Shown one piece after another: positions 26,865 through 35,698 of a DNA stretch of 64,000 bases. A program made the position numbers and the translations under genes. Every line of letters begins with the position of its first letter. Positions within the stretch are counted from its first letter, which is position 1. The DNA is taken from contig NZ_JAJHNP010000015.1 in the NCBI RefSeq assembly GCF_020819595.1, positions 1-64,000 on the forward strand. Reading direction: 5' to 3'. Under the pieces are notes generated by a model. The model worked only from the letters and a program-made list of their open reading frames with translations, did no database searches and was not told the DNA's origin. Source of the DNA: Streptomyces barringtoniae (GTDB taxonomy: Bacteria > Actinomycetota > Actinomycetes > Streptomycetales > Streptomycetaceae).

Positions 26865-27386
26865 TCACCCGCGCATGGAGGCGATCCCCTTGGGGATCGC
26901 CTTCTTCACGGCCGCCGCGAGATCCGTGAGCACGGCCGTGCCCTCCTCCTGCGCGGACATGCCCTTGGGCAGGCCGATCTGCACGTACGCCGCACGGCCC
27001 GCGGTGGTGAACCGCCAGGTGCCGTCGGCCTGCTTCTCCATCAGCCAGTCGACGCCGTTCACCCCGCCCGCGATGGCGTCGGGGTCACCTCCCTCGGCCA
27101 CCTTGGGGTCGATCATCTTCGGCGGCCGTACGACACCGCAGCGCAGTATGATCGCCGGGTTTCCCCAGCCCGCCGTGTAGGCGGACCGGGGTTCGGGGTC
27201 GTTGCGGCTTCGCCCGTCGAGCTTCTGGGGCAGCACCCGGTGCAGCGCCCGGCACACCGGCGCCGTCTTCGCGTCGGGGCTGGGAACCGCCACGGCGGCG
27301 CTGTCGTCTGCCGAGGAGCAGCCCGCGACCGCGATCAGCAGCGCGGGCGCGAGCAGACCGAGGGGCCGGTGACGGAAGATGTTCAC
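26865..27386 (-). CDS. DUF3515 family lipoprotein
   Basis: Predicted lipoprotein of 173 residues with a basic start, a hydrophobic helix and the lipobox IAVAGCSS (Cys near residue 23). The mature part matches DUF3515: VCRALHRVLPQKLDG, GNPAIILRCGVVRP, VDWLMEKQADGTWRFTTAGR. Two remaining Cys may form a disulphide. The family is actinobacterial, outward facing, and of unknown role, often next to ddl and thiL. Its last 13 codons overlap a hairpin that can terminate ddlA. Confidence 0.85.
   Translation of the reverse strand: MNIFRHRPLGLLAPALLIAVAGCSSADDSAAVAVPSPDAKTAPVCRALHRVLPQKLDGRSRNDPEPRSAYTAGWGNPAIILRCGVVRPPKMIDPKVAEGGDPDAIAGGVNGVDWLMEKQADGTWRFTTAGRAAYVQIGLPKGMSAQEEGTAVLTDLAAAVKKAIPKGIASMRG
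26878..26903 (+). terminator. ddlA terminator embedded in the convergent lipoprotein gene
   Basis: AGGCGATCCCC / GGGGATCGCCT perfect hairpin with TT loop, followed by TCTTC, 26 bases after ddlA. On the other strand the same bases encode the lipoprotein's C-terminal residues (AIPKGIAS). Confidence 0.7.
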
Positions 27387-27406
27387 CGGCCAAGCGTAGA
27401 CGGGGG

Positions 27407-27640
27407 CTACAGATGCACGACCGGACAGGTCAGGGTGCGGGTGATGCCGTCCACTTGCTGGACCTTGGCGACCACCATGCGACCGAGGTCGTCGACCGTG
27501 TCGGCCTGGGCGCGCACGATGACGTCGTACGGTCCCGTCACGTCCTCGGCCTGGATCACTCCAGGGATCTTGCTGATCGTCTCGGCGACGGTCGACGCCT
27601 TGCCGACCTCCGTCTGGATCAGGATGTACGCCTGTACCAC
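27407..27640 (-). CDS. Stand-alone Lrp/AsnC ligand-binding domain protein
   Basis: A 77-residue RAM/ligand-binding domain of the Lrp/AsnC family without a DNA-binding domain: VVQAYILIQTEVGKASTVAE, TISKIPGVIQAEDVTGPYDV, VRAQADTVDDLGRMVVAKVQ, TRTLTCPVV. GTG at 27640 follows a strong GGAGGTTCC. Such single-domain forms are common in actinomycetes and may sense amino acids or co-assemble with full Lrp proteins. It diverges from thiL across a region with 21-bp tandem repeats. Confidence 0.88.
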   Translation of the reverse strand: MVQAYILIQTEVGKASTVAETISKIPGVIQAEDVTGPYDVIVRAQADTVDDLGRMVVAKVQQVDGITRTLTCPVVHL

Positions 27641-27779
27641 GGAACCTCCAGGGCGGCCACGAGGATCATGTGGGGAAAAGGAACGCCACGGTATCGCGTT
27701 GCCGCTCCCCGCGGGGAGACCTGCGGGAACCGGGCTTGCGCGCCAGGGTGCAGGCACGACGGAAGTTGACGGTCGCAAG

Positions 27780-27842
27780 GACCGTTCCGACGGTCTTCCG
27801 GACCGTATCGACAGTCACCTCGACCGTATCGGGGACACTGAT
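27780..27842. repeat. Three imperfect 21-bp tandem repeats upstream of thiL
   Basis: Units begin GACCGT at 27780, 27801 and 27822, exactly two helical turns apart: GACCGTTCCGACGGTC..., GACCGTATCGACAGTC..., GACCGTATCGGGGACA.... The first contains the dyad GACCGT/ACGGTC. A weaker similar stretch precedes them at 27758. They lie 46-108 bases before the thiL start. Confidence 0.75.
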
Positions 27843-27887
27843 GACGCGCGACTGGGCACGGCATGGCAGAGAAGGGGAGCAAGGGCA

Positions 27888-28853
27888 ATGAAGGGCACTG
27901 TTGGTGAGCTCGGGGAGTTCGGGCTCATCAGGGAGCTCACCTCCCGTCTCACCACCACCCCGGCGGTCCGGATCGGCCCCGGCGACGACGCCGCGGTGGT
28001 CGCCGCGCCCGACCGGCGGGTGGTGGCGAGCACCGACATCCTGCTGGAGGGGCGGCACTTCCGCCGCGACTGGTCCACGGCCTACGACGTCGGCCGCAAG
28101 GCGGCGGCGCAGAACCTCGCCGACATCGCCGCGATGGGCGCCGTACCGACCGCCCTGCTGCTCGGCCTGGTCGTCCCGGCCGAACTCCCGGTGACCTGGC
28201 CCAGCGAGCTGATGGACGGCCTGCGCGACGAGTGCCAGGTGGCGGGCGCCTCCGTGGTCGGCGGTGACGTCGTACGCGGTGACACGATCATGGTGTCGAT
28301 CACCGCGCTCGGCGATCTGCGCAACCAGGAGCCCGTCACACGGGCCGGTGCCCAGCCCGGCGACCTGGTGGCCGTCACGGGCTGGCTGGGCTGGTCCGCG
28401 GCCGGTTACGCGGTCCTCTCCCGGGGTTTCCGCTCCCCGCGCGCCTTCGTGGAGGCCCACCGCCGCCCCGAGCCGCCGTACCACGCGGGCCCGGCGGCCG
28501 CCGCGCTCGGCGCGACCGCGATGTGCGACGTGAGCGACGGGCTGATCGCCGACCTCGGGCACATCGCCGAGGCCAGCAAGGTCCGCATCGACATCCGCTC
28601 GGGCGCGATCGACATCCCGACCCAGATGAACGACATCGGGCAGGCCGTCGGCGTCGACCCGCTGCAGTGGGTGCTGACCGGGGGAGAGGACCACGCGATC
28701 GTCGCGACCTTCCCGTCGGACACCAAGCTCCCGGCCCGCTGGAAGGTCATCGGCGAGGTCCTCAACCCCTCCGCGCTGCCCCAGGTGACCGTCGACGGGG
28801 CGCCCTGGACCAGCAAGGGCGGCTGGGACCACTTCGGGGACATCGAGTCATGA
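27888..28853 (+). CDS. thiL: Thiamine-monophosphate kinase
   Basis: ThiL (321 residues) phosphorylates thiamine monophosphate to the diphosphate cofactor. Metal and ATP motifs: [48 protein letters not shown] and [15 protein letters not shown]. Start at ATG 27888, preceded by GGGGAGCAAGGG. The end of the gene overlaps thiD by four bases (ATGA). Confidence 0.95.
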   Translation: MKGTVGELGEFGLIRELTSRLTTTPAVRIGPGDDAAVVAAPDRRVVASTDILLEGRHFRRDWSTAYDVGRKAAAQNLADIAAMGAVPTALLLGLVVPAELPVTWPSELMDGLRDECQVAGASVVGGDVVRGDTIMVSITALGDLRNQEPVTRAGAQPGDLVAVTGWLGWSAAGYAVLSRGFRSPRAFVEAHRRPEPPYHAGPAAAALGATAMCDVSDGLIADLGHIAEASKVRIDIRSGAIDIPTQMNDIGQAVGVDPLQWVLTGGEDHAIVATFPSDTKLPARWKVIGEVLNPSALPQVTVDGAPWTSKGGWDHFGDIES

Positions 28854-29659
28854 TCCCGCGCGTACTGACCGTGGCGGGCTCGGACTCCGGCGGCGGGGCC
28901 GGCATCCAGGCCGACCTGAAGACCATGCTGGCGCTGGGCGTGCACGGGATGAGCGTGATCACGGCGGTGACCGCACAGAACTCCCTGGGCGTGCAGGGCG
29001 CCTGGGAGCTGCCCGTGGAGGCGGTACGGGCCCAGTACCGCAGCGTCGTGGACGACATCGGCGTCCAGGCCGTCAAGACCGGCATGCTGGCCTCCGCGGA
29101 ACTGGTCGGGACGGTCGCCGAGTTGATCTCCGGTACGGACGCTCCGGCCGTCGTGGACCCGGTGGGCGTCTCCAAGCACGGCGACCCGCTGCTGGCCGCG
29201 TCCGCGCTGGACACCGTACGCACGCAGCTGCTCCCGGCGGCGACCGTGGCGACCCCGAACCTCGACGAGGTGGCACAACTCACCGGGGTGCGGGTCGAGT
29301 CCGAGGACGACCTGCGACCGGCCGCGGCGGCCGTGCTGGAGTACGGGCCGCGCTGGGTGCTGATCAAGGGCGGGCACCTGTCCGCAGACGCAGGGCGGGC
29401 GGGCGGGAACCAGGCGGTCGACCTGCTGACCGACGGCTCGGCCGAGCACTGGCTGCGGGCGCCGCGCCACGACAACCGGCACACGCACGGCACGGGCTGC
29501 ACACTGGCTTCCGCCATCGCGTCGGGGCTGGCCAAGGGGCTCTCCGTGCCGGAGGCGGTCACGGCGGCCAAGGAGTACGTCACGGGGGCGATCGCCGCCG
29601 GATTCACGCTCGGCGCGGGGATCGGGCCGGTGGATCACGGCTGGCGGCTGCGGGGGTGA
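28850..29659 (+). CDS. thiD: Hydroxymethylpyrimidine/phosphomethylpyrimidine kinase
   Basis: ThiD (269 residues), a ribokinase-like enzyme phosphorylating HMP and HMP-P in thiamine synthesis. Motifs: [18 protein letters not shown] at the start, [23 protein letters not shown] and the anion-hole end [19 protein letters not shown]. It is translationally coupled to thiL. A hairpin follows after about 70 bases. Confidence 0.95.
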   Translation: MIPRVLTVAGSDSGGGAGIQADLKTMLALGVHGMSVITAVTAQNSLGVQGAWELPVEAVRAQYRSVVDDIGVQAVKTGMLASAELVGTVAELISGTDAPAVVDPVGVSKHGDPLLAASALDTVRTQLLPAATVATPNLDEVAQLTGVRVESEDDLRPAAAAVLEYGPRWVLIKGGHLSADAGRAGGNQAVDLLTDGSAEHWLRAPRHDNRHTHGTGCTLASAIASGLAKGLSVPEAVTAAKEYVTGAIAAGFTLGAGIGPVDHGWRLRG

Positions 29660-29730
29660 CCCGGGCCGGGGACGGCAAAGAGCCCCGGGTACGGCAGAGG
29701 GACGACGGCCGGGCTCCGGGTACGGCAAAA

Positions 29731-29758
29731 AGCCGGTCCACCCTCGGGTGGACCGGCT
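29731..29758. terminator. Bidirectional hairpin terminator between thiD and rpmB
   Basis: Perfect 12-bp inverted repeat AGCCGGTCCACC / GGTGGACCGGCT with loop CTCG, preceded by AAAA, so a U-run follows on the minus strand. Confidence 0.85.
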
Positions 29759-29801
29759 CAGTGCAGCGAACCAGGCAGTGGCCGCGCGCTCAGCTGTAGC
29801 G

Positions 29802-29987
29802 TCAGCGCGAGACCTTGCCGGCCTTGATGCACGAGGTGCAAGCGTTCACGCGCTTCGGCGTCCCGCCGACCACGGTACGCACACGCTGGATGTTCGGGTT
29901 CCAGCGACGGGACGTACGGCGGTGCGAAAACGAGATGTTGTTGCCGAAGCCCGGCCCCTTGCCGCAGACGTCGCAGTTGGCAGCCAC
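29802..29987 (-). CDS. rpmB: 50S ribosomal protein bL28, zinc-binding type
   Basis: bL28 of 61 residues: [52 protein letters not shown]. Both CxxC pairs are kept, so this is the zinc-containing (C+) paralogue, probably the main housekeeping copy; Streptomyces usually has a second, Zur-controlled C- copy elsewhere. It is a single-gene unit. Confidence 0.96.
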   Translation of the reverse strand: MAANCDVCGKGPGFGNNISFSHRRTSRRWNPNIQRVRTVVGGTPKRVNACTSCIKAGKVSR

Positions 29988-30247
29988 GGGTCACTCCAAA
30001 GACTTCAGATGCACTTACGGTTAATCCCGGCATGCCGGGATCGAGATCTTAAGACCTGAGATCTTGAGTGGCGTTGCCAGGGGAACGGCCCGATCGGATC
30101 GGGCAACCGGAGCAGCATACAACGGCTGCGCCCGTACAACGAAACTACCATGGCAGCTCAGGGCCCCGCTCCCGGCCCTCTTCCGGTGGACAGGGTTCCT
30201 GGGTCTACGCTGCGACCACGTTCAGCCAGCAGGTCAGGGAGGCGCAG

Positions 30248-32020
30248 GTGGCGCAGGTGCCGCAGACATTCCTCGATGCTCTCGCGGTGCGCACCTGGTG
30301 CGGTCTGGCGCTCGGAGCGCTCGGTCGCGCGCGTGAGGAGATCGACGCGATCAATGTCTATCCGGTGGCCGACGGCGACACCGGAACCAATCTCTACCTC
30401 ACCCTGGAATCGGCGGCCACGGCCGTGGAGGCGGTGTTCGCCGGGTACGGGACGGGCGCGGGGGAGCCCTCCCTGGCGGACGCCGTGCACGCGATGGCCC
30501 ACGGGGCGCTCATCGGGGCCCGCGGCAACTCCGGGACGATCCTGGCGCAGCTGCTGCGCGGCATGGCGCAGGTGCTCGCCGACGACACCGGGCGCGAGGC
30601 GCCCCGGATCGAGGGCGCGGCGCTGCGGCGGGCGCTGCGGCGGGCTGCCGACTCCGCCCGGCAGGCCGTGGCCCACCCCGTCGAGGGCACGGTGCTGACC
30701 GTCGCCTCGGCCGCCGCCGAGGCCGCCGAGGAGGCCGAGGGCGACTGCGGCGCGGTCGCGCGGGCGGCCTACGAGGGTGCGCGTACGGCACTCGCGGCCA
30801 CTCCGGGCCAGCTGCCCGTGCTCGGCCGGGCCGGGGTGGTCGACGCCGGCGGACGTGGGCTCGTGGCGGTGCTGGGGGCGCTGGTGGAGGCGTTCACGGG
30901 GGAGGCGGTGCGGGAGCCTCCGGCGGCCTGGGAGAGCCCGGCGGTGCCGGAGAGCCCGGAGACCTCGGCGGTAGGGCGGAGCCCGCAGGCCCTGGCCGCC
31001 GGTGAGGACGCGGACGCGGTTCCCGGCGCTCGCGCGCGCGTGGGCGGGCCCGCGCGCGGGGAGGGCATGTCCGACGCCGGCCGGTGCGCCGACGCCGACG
31101 GGCCCGCCTACGAGGTGATCTATCTGCTGGAGGCGGGCGACACGGCCGTGGCCCGGCTCCGGGAACGCCTCGACGCGCTCGGCGACTCCCTGGTCGTGGT
31201 CGGCGGCGACGGGCTGTGGAACGTCCATGTGCACGCCGACGACGCGGGCGCCGCCGTGGAGGCGGGCGTGGAGGCCGGACGGCCGTACCGGATCCGGATC
31301 ACCCACTTCGGGCTCGGGGACGTGCACACCGGCGGTGAGCGGCCCCCGCGCGAGCGCGCCCAGCGGGCCGTCGTCGCCGTCGTACCGGGCGAGGGCCTGG
31401 CCGGGCTGTACACCGAGGCGGGCGCCACGACCGTGCTCGCGCGTCCCGGGGAGCCGCCCGCCAGCGGGGAGCTGGTGCAGGCCGTACGGCGGGCCCACGC
31501 GCGCGAGGTGGTCCTGCTGCCCAACGACGCCGAGCTGCGCCACACGGCCGCGGCGGCCGCCGAGCAGGCCCGCGCCGACGGCATCCGGGTGGCCCTGATC
31601 CCGACCCGCTCGGCGGTCCAGGGCATCGCCGCGCTCGCCGTGCACGAGCCGGAGCGCCGGTTCGACGAGGACGTGGTCCAGATGACCGCGGCGGCGGGCG
31701 CCACCCGGTACGCCGAGGTCGTCGTCGCCGAACACCAGTCCTGGACGACGGCCGGCATCTGCCAGGCCGGGGACGTGCTCGGGCTGATCGACGGCGACGT
31801 GGCCGTGATCGGCGCCGACGTCACCACCACCGCCGCGACCGTCCTGGACCGCATGCTCCAGGCCGGCGGCGAACTCGTCACCCTCGTCGTCGGCGACGAG
31901 GCCCCCGAGACCGTCGCCGAACACCTCGAGGCCCGCGTACGGGAGTCCTACCTCGCCGTGGACACGGTCGTGTACCGGGGCGGCCGGCAGGGGACCCTGC
32001 TGCTCATCGGCGTGGAGTGA
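30248..32020 (+). CDS. DAK2/DegV-type kinase, FakA-like
   Basis: A 590-residue protein of the YloV/FakA family. The N-terminal DAK2 (DhaL) nucleotide-binding domain has INVYPVADGDTGTNLY (Asp42, Asp44) and AHGALIGARGNSGTILAQLL; the C-terminal half is the FakA-type domain, with VHVHADDAGAAVE and LLPNDAELRHTAAAAAEQA. In Firmicutes FakA phosphorylates fatty acids held by FakB; that role here is inferred. An Ala/Pro/Glu linker (~215-280) separates the domains. GTG at 30248 follows AGGGAGG; the frame is open upstream but unsupported. It converges on the TPR gene with a 9-base gap. Confidence 0.87.
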   Translation: MAQVPQTFLDALAVRTWCGLALGALGRAREEIDAINVYPVADGDTGTNLYLTLESAATAVEAVFAGYGTGAGEPSLADAVHAMAHGALIGARGNSGTILAQLLRGMAQVLADDTGREAPRIEGAALRRALRRAADSARQAVAHPVEGTVLTVASAAAEAAEEAEGDCGAVARAAYEGARTALAATPGQLPVLGRAGVVDAGGRGLVAVLGALVEAFTGEAVREPPAAWESPAVPESPETSAVGRSPQALAAGEDADAVPGARARVGGPARGEGMSDAGRCADADGPAYEVIYLLEAGDTAVARLRERLDALGDSLVVVGGDGLWNVHVHADDAGAAVEAGVEAGRPYRIRITHFGLGDVHTGGERPPRERAQRAVVAVVPGEGLAGLYTEAGATTVLARPGEPPASGELVQAVRRAHAREVVLLPNDAELRHTAAAAAEQARADGIRVALIPTRSAVQGIAALAVHEPERRFDEDVVQMTAAAGATRYAEVVVAEHQSWTTAGICQAGDVLGLIDGDVAVIGADVTTTAATVLDRMLQAGGELVTLVVGDEAPETVAEHLEARVRESYLAVDTVVYRGGRQGTLLLIGVE

Positions 32021-32029
32021 CCCCGCGCC

Positions 32030-35000
32030 TCACTCTTGCGGCCCGAGCATCCCGGTGGCCTCCGCCCGCCGCGCCCGGACCGTCCCGTCCTCGTCGTCGG
32101 CACCCGCGTAGGCCGCGAGCACGGCACGCGCGCGTGCCGCCGCCTCCGCGGGCCGGCCGAGGCCGGCCGCCAGCCGGCCGGCGGCCAGTTCGGCACCGGT
32201 ACGGTCGTGCAGCCCGTCCGCGCCCAGCGTGCCGAACAGATCGGCCGCCCGGTCCATCTGGACCAGCGCTGCCTCGAACAGACCCTGGATCACGCCGCCT
32301 TCGGCCTCCTCGTCCTGCCCGTCGTCCTCCGCGTCCTCCGCGTCCTCCTGGTCCCGCTCGATCGCCGAGCGGGTCAGCAGGTCGCCGAACTGGTGGTGGG
32401 TGTGGGCGAGTTCGCCCGTGAGCTGTTCCCGGGACACCGGGTCGGCCGCGGCCTCCCGCGCCCGCTCGCACTCGCGCACCGCCTCCGCCATCAGCTCCCG
32501 TGCGCTCTCCGATCCGCCGTCCCCGCGCAGGGCCAGCCAGCCGCGGGCGCGCAGCGAACGGACGAGGAAGGCCGGGTTGCCCAGTGCGCGCCACAGTTCA
32601 CCCGCCCGCGCGTAGGCCCGGTCGGCTTCCTCCGGCAGACCGGCCTTGCCCAGCGACTCGGCGGCGAGGTGGGCGAGCGTGGCGTGATCCTGCTGCTCGG
32701 GCCAGTGCCGGGCGGTCTCCGCCGCCCGCAGCCGGTGTTCGGCCGCCGCCCGGTGCTCGCCGAGCTCGCCCAGACAGTCCCCGAGCCACCACCGCGCCTG
32801 TACGACGGCCCCGTCCCCGTGCGTCTCGGCGGTCAGGTCGGCCAGCGCCGACTCCAGCACCTCGGCGGCCTCGGCGAATCGACCCTGCCGCAGCAGGAAC
32901 CCGCCCAGCTGCTGCCGCGCCCAGGCACCCAGCGTGCCGCTCTCGCCCGCCTCGTCGGCCCAGTGCGCGGCCTCCAGCGCGTGCTCGGCGGCCTCGGCGA
33001 TCCCACCCCGGGCGCCGACGACCTCGGCGAGCTGCAGATGCAGCTGGGCCCGCCCGACCGGCTCCACGTACGGCCCGCCGTGCTCCAGCGCGACCCGCAG
33101 AGCCCGCTCGGCCCCGGCCGGGTCACCGGCCTGGTGGGCGAGCGCGGCGACCTGCACCTCGTACTCCACGGCGAACCACGGCAGTCCGGCGCTCACGTAC
33201 GCGTCGGCGGCCCGCCGGAACAGCTCCGCGGCTCTCCCGGCGTCCCCGCGCAGCCCGGCGAGCTCGGCCAGCATGCCCCGCGCCTCCGCGGCCCGAGCGG
33301 CCAGCCGCACATCGTCCGCGCCCCGCCCGCCGACCAGCGCCAGCACCTCACCCACGGCCTTCTCGACCCGCACGAGCCGCTCCTCCACGGCCCCACCGGA
33401 GACCGGCTCACCGGGCCCGCTGTCCCCGACCCCTGGCCGATGGGCGGCTGCGTCACCGGAGGCCGGTTCGCCGGACCTGTTGTGCCCCGGTCCTGGCCTG
33501 TGGGCGGCTGGTTCGCCGGCGGCCGGCTCGCGGGAGGCCGGGCCGCCGGGCAAGCTGTCCTCGGGCCCTGGCCTACGGTCGGCTGGTTCGGAGGCCGGCT
33601 CGCCGGGCGCGCTGTCCGGGGGGCTTGGCCGGTGAGCGGCTGTCTCGCCGGAGCCCTGCTCGCGGAAGGCTGGCCCGCCGGGCAAGCTGCTCTCGGGGCC
33701 TGGCCGGGGGGCGGCTGGTTCGCCGGGTGCCCTGTACTGGGGCGCCGGCCGATAGGCGTCCGGCTCGCGGGAGGTGGGCCCGCCGGGTGCACTGTCCTGG
33801 GGTTCCGGCCGATGGGCGCCAGGCTCGCCGGATGCGCCCCCGGGCCCCACCTGATGGACGGTGGCCTCGCCGGAGGCAGGTTCGCCGGGCCCGTTGTCCC
33901 CGGGGCTTGGCCGGGGGGCGGCTGCCTCTGCGGTGATGGGCGCGCCGGGCACGGCCTCGTCGGGCTTCGGCTGAAGGGATGCCGCTCCGCCGGAGGTCGC
34001 TCCGCCCGGCAGCAGGCCCTCGCGCTCCGGCTCGTCCGAGGCCGGCGCCTGGACCGTGGACCGAGGGGCGGGACCGGTCGTGTTCGGGGCCGGGTCCTCC
34101 AGCACCGGGGTTCCCTCGTGGGCGTACCGCATCAGGATCCGGGCCCGGCTCATCAGCACCGACGCCGTCTGCCGTACGCCGGTGGCCTCCTCGGCGTACA
34201 GGGCCAGCGCCTCGTCGTACAGACCGTTGACCGTCGCCAGTGCCGTGTCCACATCGCCCGTCAGCGCGCGGACGTACGCTCCACGCGCGCGTGCCGCCAG
34301 GGCCTCGCCGAGGTCGCCCGCCTCCGCGTACAGGGCCGCTGCCCGCTCGAACAGCTCGAGGCCCGCAGGGCCGCGGGACATCGCCTCGTGGTCGGCGAGC
34401 TCCGCGCGGTCGCGCGGCTCCAGCTCCCTGCCCTGCGCGGCCAGCGCGACCGCCGCCCACGCCTGGAGCGCGTGCGGCTGCAGGGTGTCCGACAGCCGCC
34501 GTGCCTCGGCGAGCAGGGCCGCCAGGTCGGGCTCGCCGGGCCCCTCCGGCGGCGGGGGCGCGGCCACCGGTGCCGGCACGGGGCGCACCGTACGCACGCC
34601 CAGCGGCAGCCGGTCCACCAGTGGCCGCTGGGTCATACGCGCGCGTGCCCGGTCGCCGACGCTCGACGTGCCGTTGCGCCGGTCGAACCGCTCGGCCAGT
34701 TCCCGCGTCTCCACGCGCGCATGGGCGGCGAGTTCGCCCGCCGTCCAGGTCCGCCCGGCCGGCCCCGGCACCCGCTGATCGCCGAGGCCCAGCTCGGTCA
34801 GCCGGTCCATCAGCAGCGTCACCACCGACGTGAACTCCAGCCGGCTGCGCGGATGCCCGGTGTCCGTGAAGTAGGCGGGCCGCTCGGCGAGCAGTTCCAG
34901 TGCGCGCGCCTCGTTCCCGGTCAGCGCGCAGAACTCCACATGGTCGGCGTACGCGCCGCGCATCGACTCCATCGGGCGTACGAGGCGCAGGCCCCGCAGA

Positions 35001-35698
35001 TGGTTCGCGCGTGCCTCGTCCACGCGTCCCAGTCGCAGCAACGGGGCCAGCGAGGAGGCGAGCACGGTGTGCGGTTCGTGCGCGCACGCGAACTCGCCCT
35101 CCAGCACCGGCCGCCACAGCTCGAGCGCCTCCTCGTCCCGCCCGCGCTCGACCTGCCAGACGCCCTGCCCGTGCAGCTCGCAGGCGTGACAGTCGGCCAT
35201 CTCGTCGCGGTCCGCGGCGAGCCACGCCGCGTACGCCCGCTCCGCCCGCGTCACGTCGCCGATGTGCGCGGCCACGCTGAACTCGGCGCCGCGCACGGCC
35301 CGTTCGGAGTACCCGGCGAGCCGGTAGCGGTGCTCCATCTCGCCGAGCCACTGCTCGATCGAGGCGAGCGGGATGTGCGGCTGGCCCAGCATGCCCGCCG
35401 ACATCCACTTGAAGACCCAGTGCAGCGAGTGCGCCTCGTACGCGTCGAAGTCCTCGGGTCGTTCGTCCCACATGCGCAGCAGCCGCGCGAACGGGACGAA
35501 CATCTTGTCCTCCTCGGAGCTGTAGTTGTAGACCTTCAGCTGGTGCCCGAGCGCCTCGATGACGGCCAGCGGGATGCCGAGGCCCTCCGCCGCGGCCAGC
35601 AGCTGCTCCGCGCGCGCGTTGCGGGCCGGGCCCTCCGGCTGCTCGGAGTTCTCCGCCATCGCCCGGCGCAGCGCGTCGAAGTCCGTGATCGCGCTCAT
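32030..35698 (-). CDS. Large TPR protein paired with an HSP90-like gene
   Basis: A 1222-residue helical-repeat protein. The N-terminal ~370 residues form TPR-like helices (LHWVFKWMSAGMLGQPHIPL, CHACELHGQGVWQVERGRDE, LWRPVLEGEFACAHEPHTVL). A second helical block follows (~390-550). Residues ~598-768 are a low-complexity linker made of imperfect ~20-24 residue Pro/Gly/Glu repeats. The C-terminal ~430 residues are again TPR-like (AELFRRAADAYVSAGLPWFA, LHLQLAEVVGARGGIAEAAE). No signal peptide, membrane helix or enzymatic motif is seen. Its ATG overlaps the stop of the HSP90-like gene by four bases (ATGA), so the two are translated together. In eukaryotes TPR proteins are HSP90 co-chaperones; a similar partnership here is inference. 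Confidence 0.85.
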   Translation of the reverse strand: MSAITDFDALRRAMAENSEQPEGPARNARAEQLLAAAEGLGIPLAVIEALGHQLKVYNYSSEEDKMFVPFARLLRMWDERPEDFDAYEAHSLHWVFKWMSAGMLGQPHIPLASIEQWLGEMEHRYRLAGYSERAVRGAEFSVAAHIGDVTRAERAYAAWLAADRDEMADCHACELHGQGVWQVERGRDEEALELWRPVLEGEFACAHEPHTVLASSLAPLLRLGRVDEARANHLRGLRLVRPMESMRGAYADHVEFCALTGNEARALELLAERPAYFTDTGHPRSRLEFTSVVTLLMDRLTELGLGDQRVPGPAGRTWTAGELAAHARVETRELAERFDRRNGTSSVGDRARARMTQRPLVDRLPLGVRTVRPVPAPVAAPPPPEGPGEPDLAALLAEARRLSDTLQPHALQAWAAVALAAQGRELEPRDRAELADHEAMSRGPAGLELFERAAALYAEAGDLGEALAARARGAYVRALTGDVDTALATVNGLYDEALALYAEEATGVRQTASVLMSRARILMRYAHEGTPVLEDPAPNTTGPAPRSTVQAPASDEPEREGLLPGGATSGGAASLQPKPDEAVPGAPITAEAAAPRPSPGDNGPGEPASGEATVHQVGPGGASGEPGAHRPEPQDSAPGGPTSREPDAYRPAPQYRAPGEPAAPRPGPESSLPGGPAFREQGSGETAAHRPSPPDSAPGEPASEPADRRPGPEDSLPGGPASREPAAGEPAAHRPGPGHNRSGEPASGDAAAHRPGVGDSGPGEPVSGGAVEERLVRVEKAVGEVLALVGGRGADDVRLAARAAEARGMLAELAGLRGDAGRAAELFRRAADAYVSAGLPWFAVEYEVQVAALAHQAGDPAGAERALRVALEHGGPYVEPVGRAQLHLQLAEVVGARGGIAEAAEHALEAAHWADEAGESGTLGAWARQQLGGFLLRQGRFAEAAEVLESALADLTAETHGDGAVVQARWWLGDCLGELGEHRAAAEHRLRAAETARHWPEQQDHATLAHLAAESLGKAGLPEEADRAYARAGELWRALGNPAFLVRSLRARGWLALRGDGGSESARELMAEAVRECERAREAAADPVSREQLTGELAHTHHQFGDLLTRSAIERDQEDAEDAEDDGQDEEAEGGVIQGLFEAALVQMDRAADLFGTLGADGLHDRTGAELAAGRLAAGLGRPAEAAARARAVLAAYAGADDEDGTVRARRAEATGMLGPQE
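33395..33990. repeat. Degenerate ~60-72 bp repeats coding the Pro/Gly/Glu linker
   Basis: Nine or so imperfect in-frame units of the type AHRPGPxDSxPGGPASxEP, read on the minus strand. Copies are diverged (DSAPGEPAS, SSLPGGPAF, DSAPGGPTS, HNRSGEPAS), pointing to old unequal crossing-over. Expected to be length-variable between strains. Confidence 0.8.

Noticed and set aside
27666-28832. 388-codon minus-strand frame antisense to thiL whose end reads as 7-residue repeats
   Set aside because: The apparent protein repeat is only the translation of the 21-bp DNA repeats; the rest is a thiL shadow.
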